In this document: positions 1-8,141 of the stretch, one piece after another | Layout: each line of letters starts with the position of its first letter | Position numbering within the stretch: position 1 is the stretch's first letter | Source: Azospirillum sp. B510 | GTDB lineage: Bacteria > Pseudomonadota > Alphaproteobacteria > Azospirillales > Azospirillaceae | Direction: 5' to 3' | DNA length: 64,000 nt | Assembly: GCF_000010725.1 (NCBI RefSeq) | Contig: NC_013854.1 | Coordinates: 2,509,001-2,573,000, forward strand | The notes under the pieces: model-generated | Seen by the model: the letters and a program-made list of their open reading frames with translations, nothing else | What the model was told of the DNA's origin: nothing | The model's database searches: none | Made by a program: the position numbers and the translations under genes

Positions 1-279
1 TGCGCCGCTATCGACTGGACTTGTGCTTTCAAGCTGCTCAAGTGCAGCCTGCACCACCGCGCGCATATAGCTGAAATCGAAATGCACCACTTCCTTGGCG
101 CCGGTCAGCGGTACGCCCTCCACCCCGTCGACCACTTGGCGGTGCGCGGTGGGATGGTATTTCTCAACGGCGCGGTCAAGTTCGCGCTGCGCCACTTCGG
201 CCAGCCGCCGGCCAACGATCTCCCGCGCGCGGTCAAGTTTCAGCTGGACGACGCGATCGAATAGTGCGGATCGGGCCAT
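1..279 (-). CDS. Phage head-tail connector / neck-type protein, C-terminus cut by window edge
   Basis: An open frame of 93 codons begins with ATG at 279 (MARSALFDRVVQLKLDRARE) behind GGAGCGAC and runs off the left edge. The visible part is alpha-helical and charged, then has a short stretch near residues 50 to 70 (VVDGVEGVPLTGAKEVVHFD). Small proteins of this size after the capsid genes of siphoviruses are usually head-completion or neck (HK97 gp10-like) proteins. I infer that role from position only and recognise no domain with certainty. It continues the minus-strand structural operon. The 129 bases between it and the decoration gene hold no convincing frame. Confidence 0.55.
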   Translation of the reverse strand, partial: MARSALFDRVVQLKLDRAREIVGRRLAEVAQRELDRAVEKYHPTAHRQVVDGVEGVPLTGAKEVVHFDFSYMRAVVQAALEQLESTSPVDSGA

Positions 280-408
280 GTCGTCGCTCCGGTGTAGGGC
301 GCGGCCTTACCTCATTGAACCCCAAGGGATAATCGGCGCGCGGGGCATGAGGCTTTTCGGTGTTGGACGGGCCGCGGGCGCCCGCAGACGGCTGCGCGCC
401 GAAACTGG

Positions 409-753
409 TCAGGCGGCGGGCGCCGTGGTGACGCCGTTCAACCGCACGCGTACCGCGCTGGCGCCGTTGGCCGCGGGCTCGATCGCCGCACCGATGGGAT
501 AGCGGCCGGCGCCGGGGGTGTCGCAGCGGCGGGCGGAGACGTCGAAGGACACCATGCCGCCGCTGGCGAACGTCGCCGTGATGCGTTTGGGAAGCTCGTA
601 GACTCCACCGGTGGCCAGCGTCACGGGCGCGCCGTTTTCGGCACTGGTGACGGCGACACCGGCCAGGGCGCCAGCAATCACCAGTTCACCACTCGCCACA
701 TCGGACGGGGCCGGCAGGGTGACGTTGTTGCCGGTCGAAATGTAATTCTTCAT
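409..753 (-). CDS. DUF2190-type capsid decoration (cement) protein
   Basis: This 114-residue protein has the features of the DUF2190 family of small beta-rich phage capsid cement proteins. The N-terminus (MKNYISTGNNVTLPAP) is followed by a segment typical of the family, in which an added feature is labelled early (GELVIAGALAGVAVT) and set against a default value (GVYELPK). It would bind the outside of the assembled capsid and stabilise it. It lies directly downstream of the gpW-like and capsid genes in the same operon, as expected for a decoration protein. No membrane segment or signal peptide is present. Confidence 0.7.
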   Translation of the reverse strand: MKNYISTGNNVTLPAPSDVASGELVIAGALAGVAVTSAENGAPVTLATGGVYELPKRITATFASGGMVSFDVSARRCDTPGAGRYPIGAAIEPAANGASAVRVRLNGVTTAPAA

Positions 754-756
754 GGC

Positions 757-969
757 TCACACTCCTTTCGAGGGAGAGACGTAGATGACGGATGATCTGG
801 GATTGGACTGGGCAGCAATCTGCCGATCGAGTGCAGCAAGGGCGGACTGCATTTCGGCATCGCTCTTGAACTCGATTTCGGTTTGACCCGTTTTCACCCG
901 ACGGTTTCCGGAGAACCGCGCCGTTTCCAGCGCGGTTTTCATGGCCTGCATCTCGGCGAGCGTCGCCAT
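757..969 (-). CDS. gpW-like phage head-tail joining protein
   Basis: A 70-residue protein starts MATLAEMQAMKTALETARFS. It has a helix, then a short strand pair with a basic turn (RVKTGQTEIEFKS), then a second helix (QSALAALDRQIAAQ). This helix-strand-helix layout resembles lambda gpW and related joining proteins that seal the filled head. The ATG at 969 was chosen because it follows the stop of the capsid gene by one base, which suggests translational coupling; a start 63 bases further upstream would overlap the capsid gene. In lambda, gpW sits between terminase and portal, so the position after the capsid gene is different here. The family call is by eye. Confidence 0.5.
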   Translation of the reverse strand: MATLAEMQAMKTALETARFSGNRRVKTGQTEIEFKSDAEMQSALAALDRQIAAQSNPRSSVIYVSPSKGV

Positions 970-970
970 A

Positions 971-2764
971 TCAGCCCGGATTGAAAGCGGCGCCGCGGAA
1001 GTCGATCGCGCCGTATCCGAAATCCAGCCCAACAGCGATCTTCAGCGCTCTGGTGTCGAAATCGATCTCAGATCGCACCGTCGGTCCTGTCGTGCCCGCC
1101 ACGTAACCATGCACGAAAGTCGGATACATGCCCGGATCGGCGAACACGATCCATCGATCGTCCGCGATGTTCGCGTCGACGATAAGTTCCAGCAGACCGG
1201 ACCACGGATTGACGTTGCCGACCTGCGCCGCGGTGATGGCGGCCAGCAGCCGGCGGGCCGCCAGTTCGCTGTCCGGGCCGATCAGGAGGAAGCGTGGCGC
1301 GATGTTCAGCGGCACACCGTCGCGGCTTTTCTGCTTTCGCATTGTGGCAACCACGGCAGCCACCGACTCCACAGTGATACCGGCGCTGGGCATCAGATTC
1401 TCGTGCGTCGCGTGGAACACACCGTGCCCATCGGACAGCACGGGGTTGGACAGCAAGTGGTCATAAGCGAGGCGGTTCTCTTCGGCCGCCACACGAACGC
1501 CGATAAGCCCAGTCAACGACGCGAGCGCCCCGAGATCGTCATTCAGCAGCGCTCGACGGTCGATGGATACCCCGGTACCGAATTCCTTGGGAGAAACTGT
1601 CTCCCGGTTCTCGGAAAGGGTTCCGTACTCGGGTTCTCCACCTTCGGCGCCGATCTCCTTCAGTCCCGGAAAATCACCCAGGCGAAGGAAGCGGTGCGGT
1701 CGGAAGTCGTTGAAGGAGCGGGCGGCGCTCCACTGCCGATAAGTTGGCGCCGCCGAATTGTAGCTGGGCAGTAGCGCCTTATTGGTAGCATCCTGCAACA
1801 GCAAGGGGAAATCGCTTGTGGAGTGCGCGGCGCGGCTAAACAGAGCCTCCACCACAGCAGCGCGATTCCGATGATCGAAGGTGGCGCCGCGGGCGCGGGC
1901 CAACTCGCCGGCCATGTCGACCACGGTCCAACTGGTGAACTCCCGCGCCCGGCCCTCGGGCTTCACATGGGCGGGCGCCAGCCTGGCGGCCAGGGCGTCC
2001 GCCATCGCGGTGCGGACCTGGATCGGGTCGCCGTGGTCCTGGATTACCTGGATCTGTGCCGTGTTCAGCGCCGGGCCGCTGCGCTTCTGCATTTCCGAGA
2101 AAGCAGCCGCACGGACCGCATCCAGCTCGGCGTCTCCATCAATCTGGGCATCAACCCACGTCTGCGGCAACCCGGACACGCGCGCGATGCTCCGGATCTC
2201 GGCATTCCGTTGGGCACGGTTCAGCACCGGGCCGTCGGTGCGGGTGGTTTCGGTCTCGGTGGTGATTTCCGCCATGAATTCCTCGCTGCGAACGGTGGCA
2301 CCGGCATCCGCCGGAAGGGGTACGAACGAAAGCTCGAGCGGCTTCCACTGGACCGCGGTAAAGACGTCGCCTTCCCTTGAGAACTTCGAGACCCTGTATC
2401 CGAGACTCACGCCCCGAATAATTCCGGCCTCAATATCGGAGAGAAGCTCTTGCGCCGCGGGCTTTTCACTAAATCTAACAACTGCGGAAGCGGCTTTTCC
2501 TTCGAGACGGGCACTTTCGATCACGCCGACCGTCGAATCAGTGGTCGGGTTGTGATCCTTGAGCACCGGCGCACCAGCGAAAGCACCCCAATCCACCGCA
2601 GTGGCGTCGAGTTGCTCGATCCATCGCCGCATTGTGCCGTCGGGCGCTCGGCCGGTGCGGGTGACGGGGGCGGGACCGGAAATAGCCGTCACTTCGACGG
2701 TTCGGGCGTCACGGTTCAGCGTGCCCGGCACGAATGCCGCAGCGCGGACGAAGATGTCGCTCAT
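971..2764 (-). CDS. Fused prohead protease and HK97-type major capsid protein
   Basis: At 597 residues this is about twice the size of a free major capsid protein. Residues 1 to about 160 look like an HK97-family prohead serine protease: a His in LKDHNP (His71), the Ser in IIRGVSLGYRV (Ser120) and an acidic residue in KPLELSFVPLPADA (Glu144) match the conserved order of that family. A variable linker (about 165 to 300) follows and probably serves as the scaffold or delta domain. Residues from about 300 to the end form the capsid fold. The protease would cut the scaffold from the capsid part during maturation. No separate protease gene lies between portal and capsid, which supports the fusion. 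It starts 8 bases after the portal stop. Confidence 0.85.
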   Translation of the reverse strand: MSDIFVRAAAFVPGTLNRDARTVEVTAISGPAPVTRTGRAPDGTMRRWIEQLDATAVDWGAFAGAPVLKDHNPTTDSTVGVIESARLEGKAASAVVRFSEKPAAQELLSDIEAGIIRGVSLGYRVSKFSREGDVFTAVQWKPLELSFVPLPADAGATVRSEEFMAEITTETETTRTDGPVLNRAQRNAEIRSIARVSGLPQTWVDAQIDGDAELDAVRAAAFSEMQKRSGPALNTAQIQVIQDHGDPIQVRTAMADALAARLAPAHVKPEGRAREFTSWTVVDMAGELARARGATFDHRNRAAVVEALFSRAAHSTSDFPLLLQDATNKALLPSYNSAAPTYRQWSAARSFNDFRPHRFLRLGDFPGLKEIGAEGGEPEYGTLSENRETVSPKEFGTGVSIDRRALLNDDLGALASLTGLIGVRVAAEENRLAYDHLLSNPVLSDGHGVFHATHENLMPSAGITVESVAAVVATMRKQKSRDGVPLNIAPRFLLIGPDSELAARRLLAAITAAQVGNVNPWSGLLELIVDANIADDRWIVFADPGMYPTFVHGYVAGTTGPTVRSEIDFDTRALKIAVGLDFGYGAIDFRGAAFNPG

Positions 2765-2771
2765 GGAAGCC

Positions 2772-4136
2772 TCAGGGGGCGGTGGTGGGGGCGGCTTGCG
2801 CCGGCGGCTTGGCGCCGAAGGTCAGACCGAATTGCTTTTCACGAGCACGATCAGCGGCGATTTGGGCGTCGAGATCCTCGATCCGAATCCCACGCTCCGC
2901 GGCAGACTGCGAGCGGGAGCGGAGACCGGCATCCAGCTCCGCGACCTCTGTTTCGACGGCGGTTTTCGGATCGGCGTGCTCAAATCGGGGCGTCAACCAA
3001 TCGGCGCCGGGCTCATCCAGCGCAGCGGCCGGCACCTCCCCCGTCAGAACGGCGACCGTGACGAACCTGGACCACACCGGGCGCAGAAACTGGAACGCCA
3101 GAACGGAATGCTGGAATTGCTCCACCTTCCGCCGGTGTTCCACCTGCGCCGCACGGGCGGAAGAATAGTTGGTCGATGAAAAATCGGCCGATATCTGCTC
3201 GTAAGTCGTGCCGAGACCGCTGGCCAGCGCGCGGAGGTGCGCGCGGACGTAATCGGCGTATGAAGCGCCCGCGTCGGGCGGATCGCTGAAGGTGACTTCG
3301 GCACCCGGCGGCAGCCGGACCACGGCGCCGGGCAGCATTTCGGCCGGAACCAACTCACTGGCGGTATCATCTGGATCGGATACGAACCCAGTCAGCAGGT
3401 TGCTGATTCGCATCCGAAGGAGCGCCGCGTCCTCATAGCCATCCAGATCCAGGGCGCGGAGCATCACCGCGGCAATGCGCGATAGACCCCGCACCTGCCC
3501 CGGCACGAGCGGCTCGAAGATGTGCAGGAGTTCCGACGCGGCGATCCGGATCGGTTCCAGGCTCAGCAGTTGGAGCGGATCGGATGGGGCGGAGCGGTAA
3601 ACATGAAACGCCACCACCCGGCCATCGGCATCGAACTCCACACCGGCCCGGATCACGCCGCCGCCCGACAGATTGCGGTGGAGATCGATCGGCACCATCT
3701 CCGCCGGCACCAGTTCCAGGCGCAGCCCTTCGGGCAGCACGCGCAAGCGGACGAAGGCCTCTCCTGCCTCGAAGATTGAGCGGGCAACCAACGCCTGAAG
3801 GCCCTGGAAGTCTTGTCGGCCGGAGATATCGGCGACGTCGGTCCACCGTAACCAAGCGGCAGACAGGGCGTCACGAACCACCGGATCGGCATGGCGGGGT
3901 GTCGGCACGATTCCGGTCCCGACAGTCGACCCGACAAGAGCCGCCACACCCGCGGCAACCCATGGGTTGTTGCGGGCCATGTGCGCGGCGCGCTGGCGAA
4001 TGGTTGCCGCCCCGTGGAACAGGTCGGTATTGAGGTTGGCAATACGGCCGGCGGACTGGAGTCGTCGTCCGACCGACGCGGCATCGAGGGAACGCTTGCC
4101 GTCGAGGCCTAGTACCCGCTTCAAGGCATCGATCAT
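2772..4136 (-). CDS. Phage portal protein, lambda (gpB) family
   Basis: The protein (454 residues from the ATG at 4136) forms the dodecameric ring at one capsid vertex through which DNA enters and to which the tail joins. It has the lambda-type portal pattern: an N-terminal helix (MIDALKRVLGL), RQRAAHMARNNPWVAAGVAA, and a stem and wing region containing YEDAALLRMRISNLL and SADFSSTNYSSARAAQ. The ATG at 4136 has GGAG eight bases upstream; a GTG at 4160 is possible but lacks a good ribosome site. The C-terminal tail is charged, then proline/alanine-rich. It lies between terminase and the protease-capsid gene, the standard order. Confidence 0.88.
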   Translation of the reverse strand: MIDALKRVLGLDGKRSLDAASVGRRLQSAGRIANLNTDLFHGAATIRQRAAHMARNNPWVAAGVAALVGSTVGTGIVPTPRHADPVVRDALSAAWLRWTDVADISGRQDFQGLQALVARSIFEAGEAFVRLRVLPEGLRLELVPAEMVPIDLHRNLSGGGVIRAGVEFDADGRVVAFHVYRSAPSDPLQLLSLEPIRIAASELLHIFEPLVPGQVRGLSRIAAVMLRALDLDGYEDAALLRMRISNLLTGFVSDPDDTASELVPAEMLPGAVVRLPPGAEVTFSDPPDAGASYADYVRAHLRALASGLGTTYEQISADFSSTNYSSARAAQVEHRRKVEQFQHSVLAFQFLRPVWSRFVTVAVLTGEVPAAALDEPGADWLTPRFEHADPKTAVETEVAELDAGLRSRSQSAAERGIRIEDLDAQIAADRAREKQFGLTFGAKPPAQAAPTTAP

Positions 4137-4227
4137 CGCGGCGACTCCGGGAACTGGCACGAATAAAACCTCGCGGTTCGGGCGCGAGGCTCTCTTGACC
4201 TAAACAGTTCGCGGGTAGCGTTTTCGG

Positions 4228-6147
4228 TCAGCCCAGGTATGAGGAGCGCACCACGGCCGGTTGCCGCGGGCGCGCGGGCGCCGGGGCGGATGGCGCTGGA
4301 TCGCGCCGGCGGGCGGGCGCCGGGCGCGTTGGCGCGGCCAGGGCGTTCTCCAGATCCAACCATGCCGCATCGCTGAGACGGTCAACGCCGTGCCGGGCCG
4401 CCGCGGCGCGAGCGTAAACTCGGCAGTCCAAAGCCTCGTTGCGATCTCGCAGCTTTTCCCAGCTCGTAACGCGGGCGCGCCCCTTCCCGCCGCGGGTGAT
4501 GCGATGCTCGGCAACCAACTGCTTTACGGTCTCCTCCCCGGCATGCTCCGGCAGATGGACATATCCCGCTGGGGTCGACTCCCCGCTCTCCGCCGTCGGG
4601 AGATCCAGCTGGAGGAATCCGTAGAATTCCGACTTGGCCGCGGAGGCGCCCACAGGCCACAACTTCACACCCCCGACGATCTTCTTACCGCGCCGATTCA
4701 CATCCGCCGCCGTCGGCTGCCCCAGGATCGGCGCCAGCGGCAGGGACGAGCCCTTAATCGCCATCACCCGCGGGCCGGCCGTCCGCACCCATGCCTTGAC
4801 GGTCTCCATCGTCACGCCGTCGCCGGCGTCAATGGCGGTCATGGTGATGCCCAACTCGGCACCATGCTCGTATCGCCAAGTCTCCGCCAGCATGGCGGAC
4901 AGGTCACGCCACACCGCCGCCTGGAACGGATCGCCCATCAGGACGCGATGTTCGATGAGCCAGGACTCTTTGCCCCTGCCCCAAGCCCAGACGGACACCT
5001 CCACCCGGTCGCGCTGGACGTCGGCACCGGCGGTCAGGAATAACCCGCCAGCCGGAACGGTTCCCGGCTCCCAGGACTCCCGCCGGTCATACAGACGCCG
5101 CCAGTCCGGAGCTTCGCCACGGTCGACCCAGCATTCGCCAAGGACGGTGTTGCAGAAGACCTGCAATTTCTCCCGATCCTTCTTGGCGGCCAGGAACTCC
5201 GCCACGAGCTTTGGCCAAGCTGCGCCGGGCAGGGGGCAATACGCGGACCACACATGGAAGGAGCGGTGCCCACGGAACGGCGCTTCAGCGACCCACCGGC
5301 CGGCCTCCAGCATGTCGAGTTTGTGGCCCTCGTCGATGGGGCAGCCGTTCACACAGCAATAGAAGGCGGTTGCCGGATCGTCGTCGCGCCAGCGCATCCC
5401 GGCCCCGGTCCCATCACCCCAAACGAGCGGTTGGAACTCGCCGCAGTGGGGGCACGGCAGATGGTACCGCTCCATGGTCCCGGCCGCGAAGGCGTCGGCA
5501 ATCTTCGAGTCGCCCTCGATAAGCGGCGTGCTTCCCATCACGGCCAGCGGCTGCAGCGATTGCGTCAGCCGCTTGATGCCCAGGGCGATTTGATCACCCT
5601 CCTTACCGGCAACCGGTGGGTACCCGTCCACTTCGTCGAACAGCAGGACATCTAGGTCGATGCGGCGGAATGCGCGCGGGCTGTTGGCACCCGTGATCTT
5701 GAGCGACCCACCGGGGAAGGACTTCCGCTTGATCGTCTCGCCCTTCCGGCGCGTCCCGCCGTCCGACAGCAGCCCGGCCAGCACCGGCCAATCGCTCAGC
5801 GGCTCAATGGTATCCTTTGAATAGTCCTCTGCATCTTCAAGAGTCGGCTGAACAATCATGATCTTTGATGGACGCTGTGCGATGAAATAGCCCAGCGCAG
5901 CGGACAGCATTTGCGTGTAACCGACGCGGGCAGACTTCATGAGAGTAATGCGCTCTACCACCGGGTCGGTCATAGCGTCGAGAATTTCACGCTGGTATGG
6001 GTACGGGTGGAATACAGACCCATCATAGAGTCGCGCGTGCCGCTCCGCCCATTGCGCCAGAGACAGGCGCGGCGGTGGGCGCAGCGCGGCAAACCATCCG
6101 GTCGCGGTCCGTGCCGTCAACTCTGAAACTGGAAGCTCAATCGGCAT
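4228..6147 (-). CDS. Phage terminase large subunit, GpA family
   Basis: This 639-residue protein is the ATP-driven motor and nuclease that cuts and packages phage DNA. The ATPase half has a Walker A-like loop (KSARVGYTQ, about residues 71 to 79), a conserved IMIVQPTLEDAEDYS segment and a Walker B (VLLFDEVDGYP, about 167 to 177). The nuclease half has acidic residues in AGADVQRDRVEVSVWAWG and in ITMTAIDAGDG. The start at 6147 has a GAGG ribosome site and overlaps the end of the small-subunit gene by 11 bases. Length and motifs fit lambda gpA, which cuts at specific cos ends, so this phage may use cos packaging. Confidence 0.92.
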   Translation of the reverse strand: MPIELPVSELTARTATGWFAALRPPPRLSLAQWAERHARLYDGSVFHPYPYQREILDAMTDPVVERITLMKSARVGYTQMLSAALGYFIAQRPSKIMIVQPTLEDAEDYSKDTIEPLSDWPVLAGLLSDGGTRRKGETIKRKSFPGGSLKITGANSPRAFRRIDLDVLLFDEVDGYPPVAGKEGDQIALGIKRLTQSLQPLAVMGSTPLIEGDSKIADAFAAGTMERYHLPCPHCGEFQPLVWGDGTGAGMRWRDDDPATAFYCCVNGCPIDEGHKLDMLEAGRWVAEAPFRGHRSFHVWSAYCPLPGAAWPKLVAEFLAAKKDREKLQVFCNTVLGECWVDRGEAPDWRRLYDRRESWEPGTVPAGGLFLTAGADVQRDRVEVSVWAWGRGKESWLIEHRVLMGDPFQAAVWRDLSAMLAETWRYEHGAELGITMTAIDAGDGVTMETVKAWVRTAGPRVMAIKGSSLPLAPILGQPTAADVNRRGKKIVGGVKLWPVGASAAKSEFYGFLQLDLPTAESGESTPAGYVHLPEHAGEETVKQLVAEHRITRGGKGRARVTSWEKLRDRNEALDCRVYARAAAARHGVDRLSDAAWLDLENALAAPTRPAPARRRDPAPSAPAPARPRQPAVVRSSYLG

Positions 6148-6622
6148 CGGCCGGTTCCTCGATGGAGACGATTCGCTCTTCGGCCAACTCGTCCAACACG
6201 GTCGCGACGGCGTCACTCAGCCGCGCCCGCACCGCCGCCGGATCGGAACACCCGGCCAGCGGCGCCGCCAGCCGGGCGGGCAGTGCCGTCAGCCGGTCCC
6301 GGACGATCTTGAACGCAGCAGCAACGGCTTGGGTGATCTCCGTCCGCGGCAGCAGTTCCAGGCGGAGCGAGGCATTCTTCAGCGCGAAGTGGTCGGCTTG
6401 CTCCCGCGCCAGCCGGGCACGCTCCGCCGTCAGGTCGTCTGCGCCGGGGCCCTCAGCCCGGCCGGCGGCGGTCGCGCGCAAATGCCTGACGTAGGCGATC
6501 CGGCATGCGTCGATATCCAAGTCGCCGCGACGGGCGGCGGGCAGGATTCCGCGGTCGATAAGCGCGCGGATTGCACGGTCGGACAGGTCAAGATGGGCGC
6601 CCACCTCTGTCTGTGTCGCCAT
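6137..6622 (-). CDS. Phage terminase small subunit, Nu1 family
   Basis: This is a 161-residue DNA-recognition subunit of the packaging enzyme. The N-terminus holds a winged-helix/excisionase-like HTH (TQTEVGAHLDLSDRAIRALI, then DRGILPAARRGDLDIDACR), as in gpNu1. A helical dimerisation segment follows (LTAERARLAREQADHFALKN), with a C-terminal helix that would bind the large subunit. It is translationally coupled to the large-subunit gene by overlap. The upstream 300 bases contain no gene but do contain a strong dyad, where a cos site or operator might lie. Confidence 0.85.
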   Translation of the reverse strand: MATQTEVGAHLDLSDRAIRALIDRGILPAARRGDLDIDACRIAYVRHLRATAAGRAEGPGADDLTAERARLAREQADHFALKNASLRLELLPRTEITQAVAAAFKIVRDRLTALPARLAAPLAGCSDPAAVRARLSDAVATVLDELAEERIVSIEEPADAD

Positions 6623-6720
6623 CGTCGGACCTCGATTTTAGGATTGATAACCTAGGGGAAACCGGAAGCGGATCCCCCTTTGCACCGTCGCACCCAGCGG
6701 AATGCCGCGGCAGGGGCGAC

Positions 6721-6782
6721 CCCCAGGCCTTTGGCCGGGGAAGGACCCGAAAGAAAATTACTCGAAATTTCTTGGTAATTTT
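6721..6782. promoter_or_regulatory. Gene-free region with nested dyads upstream of terminase (cos or operator candidate)
   Basis: No convincing gene lies between 6623 and 6959. Within it are two inverted repeats. One is a GC-rich near-hairpin, CCCCaGGCC-ttt-GGCCGGGG (6721 to 6740). The other is a perfect 8-bp pair, AAAATTAC (6754 to 6761) and GTAATTTT (6775 to 6782), enclosing the palindrome GAAATTTC (6764 to 6771). The AT-rich dyad stands out in this GC-rich context. Its position just upstream of the small terminase gene is where lambda-like phages keep cos, but an operator is equally possible. Confidence 0.4.
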
Positions 6783-6926
6783 GTTGCGCGCCGCAGGTCA
6801 GCCCCCGGCGCCCTGCCCCTCGTCCCTCAGCGGGCGCACCGGCGGCATCAGCACGCGGAGCGCGGGCTGCCTCTCGACCATATAACAGCCCGCGCGCCGG
6901 TTCAGGTGGACTATGCAGCTTCGGCC

Positions 6927-6970
6927 CCGTGCCGTAACGATCCGCGCTGGAAGTAGACGTTACGGCACGG
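6927..6970. repeat. 13-bp perfect inverted repeat at the 3' end of the phage gene
   Basis: CCGTGCCGTAACG (6927 to 6939) and CGTTACGGCACGG (6958 to 6970) are exact reverse complements separated by 18 bases. The right arm covers the stop codon of the minus-strand gene at 6960. Each arm carries the half-site CGTTACG found in the palindrome array 450 bases away, so it may be a further binding site. No T-run follows on the minus strand, so it is a poor rho-independent terminator. Confidence 0.7.
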
Positions 6971-7475
6971 ACCACAGCCCTAAGCGCTCAAGCAGGGGGC
7001 GGTATGTGTATGCCTCTGAAAGCCAGACGAATCGTTCCAGTGGCCTAATACCTGCCACCATTTGGCGCGCTGCTCTTCCGAGTAGCGCATTAAGTTCATC
7101 CTTGGGCAGTTTAGCTGCCTGGAATGTATCGTGGAACTGCCGCCACGTCAGCTTGCGCACAGGGTCAATGTTGAGGCCGAACATGTCTGAAATCTCTCTT
7201 GCCTGTAGCGGATGTTTGTCTATCAAGACTTCTACCATATTGATAACGTTCGGCTGCATCGCGGCCATGATGCCTCTTGCGAATGACTGGGGCGAATCGT
7301 CGTAGTCATCGCCTGAGTTGTCGATCGACGGGCCGGGCAGTTCCGCAATGATAACCGGCAGGGTGCGACAGCCGTTTACGGGGGCAGATGTGTCACTAGC
7401 ATCTCCAGCGTTACGTAACAGCGCCTTAATCCTCTCCCGGTGCTTCTTCTGCCGTTCAGCGTTAGTCATTACCAT
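6960..7475 (-). CDS. Phage protein of unknown function, possible DNA-binding regulator
   Basis: From the ATG at 7475 the product has 171 residues; a second in-frame ATG lies at 7469. GAGGGG about eight bases upstream supports this start. The N-terminus (MTNAERQKKHRERIKALL) is strongly basic, a pattern common in small phage proteins and suited to DNA contact. The middle is acidic (DNSGDDYDDSPQS) and the C-terminus is helical (LTWRQFHDTFQAAKLP). I recognise no family. The gene is overlapped and preceded by five CGTTACGTAACG palindromes, so it is a natural candidate for the protein that binds them, or for one regulated through them. GC content is lower than in neighbouring genes. Confidence 0.6.
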   Translation of the reverse strand: MVMTNAERQKKHRERIKALLRNAGDASDTSAPVNGCRTLPVIIAELPGPSIDNSGDDYDDSPQSFARGIMAAMQPNVINMVEVLIDKHPLQAREISDMFGLNIDPVRKLTWRQFHDTFQAAKLPKDELNALLGRAARQMVAGIRPLERFVWLSEAYTYRPLLERLGLWSVP

Positions 7476-7576
7476 TATCCACCCCTCGTTACGTAACGAA
7501 GTCGATGACACCAACGTTACGTAACGCTCTCTCGGTTCGTTACGTAACGGAGCTAATCTTGCGTCGTTACGTAACG
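7409..7576. repeat. Array of five CGTTACGTAACG palindromes
   Basis: The 12-bp palindrome CGTTACGTAACG occurs at 7487-7498, 7515-7526, 7538-7549 and 7565-7576. A copy with one changed end base lies at 7409-7420 inside the adjacent coding region. Centre-to-centre spacings are 78, 28, 23 and 27 bases. The four upstream copies lie between the start of the minus-strand gene (7475) and the plus-strand gene (7687). Such spacing suggests cooperative binding by a dimeric protein, either as a phage operator region or as iterons of a replication or partition site. Confidence 0.85.
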
Positions 7577-7686
7577 GAGTCAAGTACCACCTTGGATAAA
7601 ACGCCTCGCGACGCTGGATCGGCAAAGTGGAGAAACAATGAGGTTTATGCCATGAAAGGCAGAGATACCACCCTTTGGAGCCTCCT

Positions 7687-8001
7687 ATGGTTTTCCCGAT
7701 CATCCCCGTTGCGCTATGGGCAGTGCTTGCGGCGTCTGGCAGTGGACTCGCTTGGTACTATGGACTATCGGACAAAGAAAAAGATGAAGCAAACCGTAAG
7801 GTGATTGCGGCGACGGGGCGCGGTATCGAGTGGTGGTCCGCCCTACCAGATGATGAAAAGGAACGTATCATCGCTATCATCATCAACATTGTTAGTGAGC
7901 TTTTCGGGAAAAGCATCAAAACCACCGACGACCCCACCGTTCTAAATGAGGATGAGTGGTCATTGGTGGGCGTAACCATCAGAGACAGGGGTTTGATATA
8001 G
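7687..8001 (+). CDS. Small membrane-anchored protein of unknown function, possible phage cargo gene
   Basis: The 104-residue product starts at ATG 7687 with GGAG six bases upstream. Residues 1 to about 22 form one hydrophobic segment (MVFPIIPVALWAVLAASGSG), followed by a charged cytosolic-looking part (LSDKEKDEANRK). A second hydrophobic helix is present (ERIIAIIINIVSELFG), with an acidic C-terminal tail. I recognise no family. It is the only intact plus-strand gene in the prophage part and faces away from the palindrome array, which fits an independently expressed lysogenic gene. It has lower GC than its neighbours. Confidence 0.6.
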   Translation: MVFPIIPVALWAVLAASGSGLAWYYGLSDKEKDEANRKVIAATGRGIEWWSALPDDEKERIIAIIINIVSELFGKSIKTTDDPTVLNEDEWSLVGVTIRDRGLI

Positions 8002-8048
8002 CAGCGGCGGCCTAACCACCCTGCGCCATAACACCAACAGGCACCAAC

Positions 8049-8074
8049 AAACGCCAACACCCATGTTGGCGTTT
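8049..8074. repeat. 11-bp inverted repeat of the CGCCAAC motif (left block)
   Basis: AAACGCCAACA (8049-8059) and TGTTGGCGTTT (8064-8074) form a perfect stem with the loop CCCA. Just before it are two more CACCAACA-like units (8028 to 8048). The same CCAAC/GTTGG units recur on the other side of the insertion sequence at 9452-9629. The hairpin could end transcription of the plus-strand gene at 8001, but no T-run follows. Confidence 0.6.
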
Positions 8075-8141
8075 GGTTTGGAGAGAATATCAAAGCAATC
8101 TCAATAGTTTAGTTCTCTTTATACCCTTCCTAAACACCCTA

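Noticed and set aside
6652..6975. Possible 107-residue phage gene upstream of terminase
   Set aside because: Low-complexity Ala/Arg/Gly sequence without a ribosome site, running through the inverted repeats.
7409..7576. CRISPR array
   Set aside because: The repeats are 12-bp perfect palindromes with 11 to 16 base gaps in the main block and no spacer-sized unique units; no cas genes are present.
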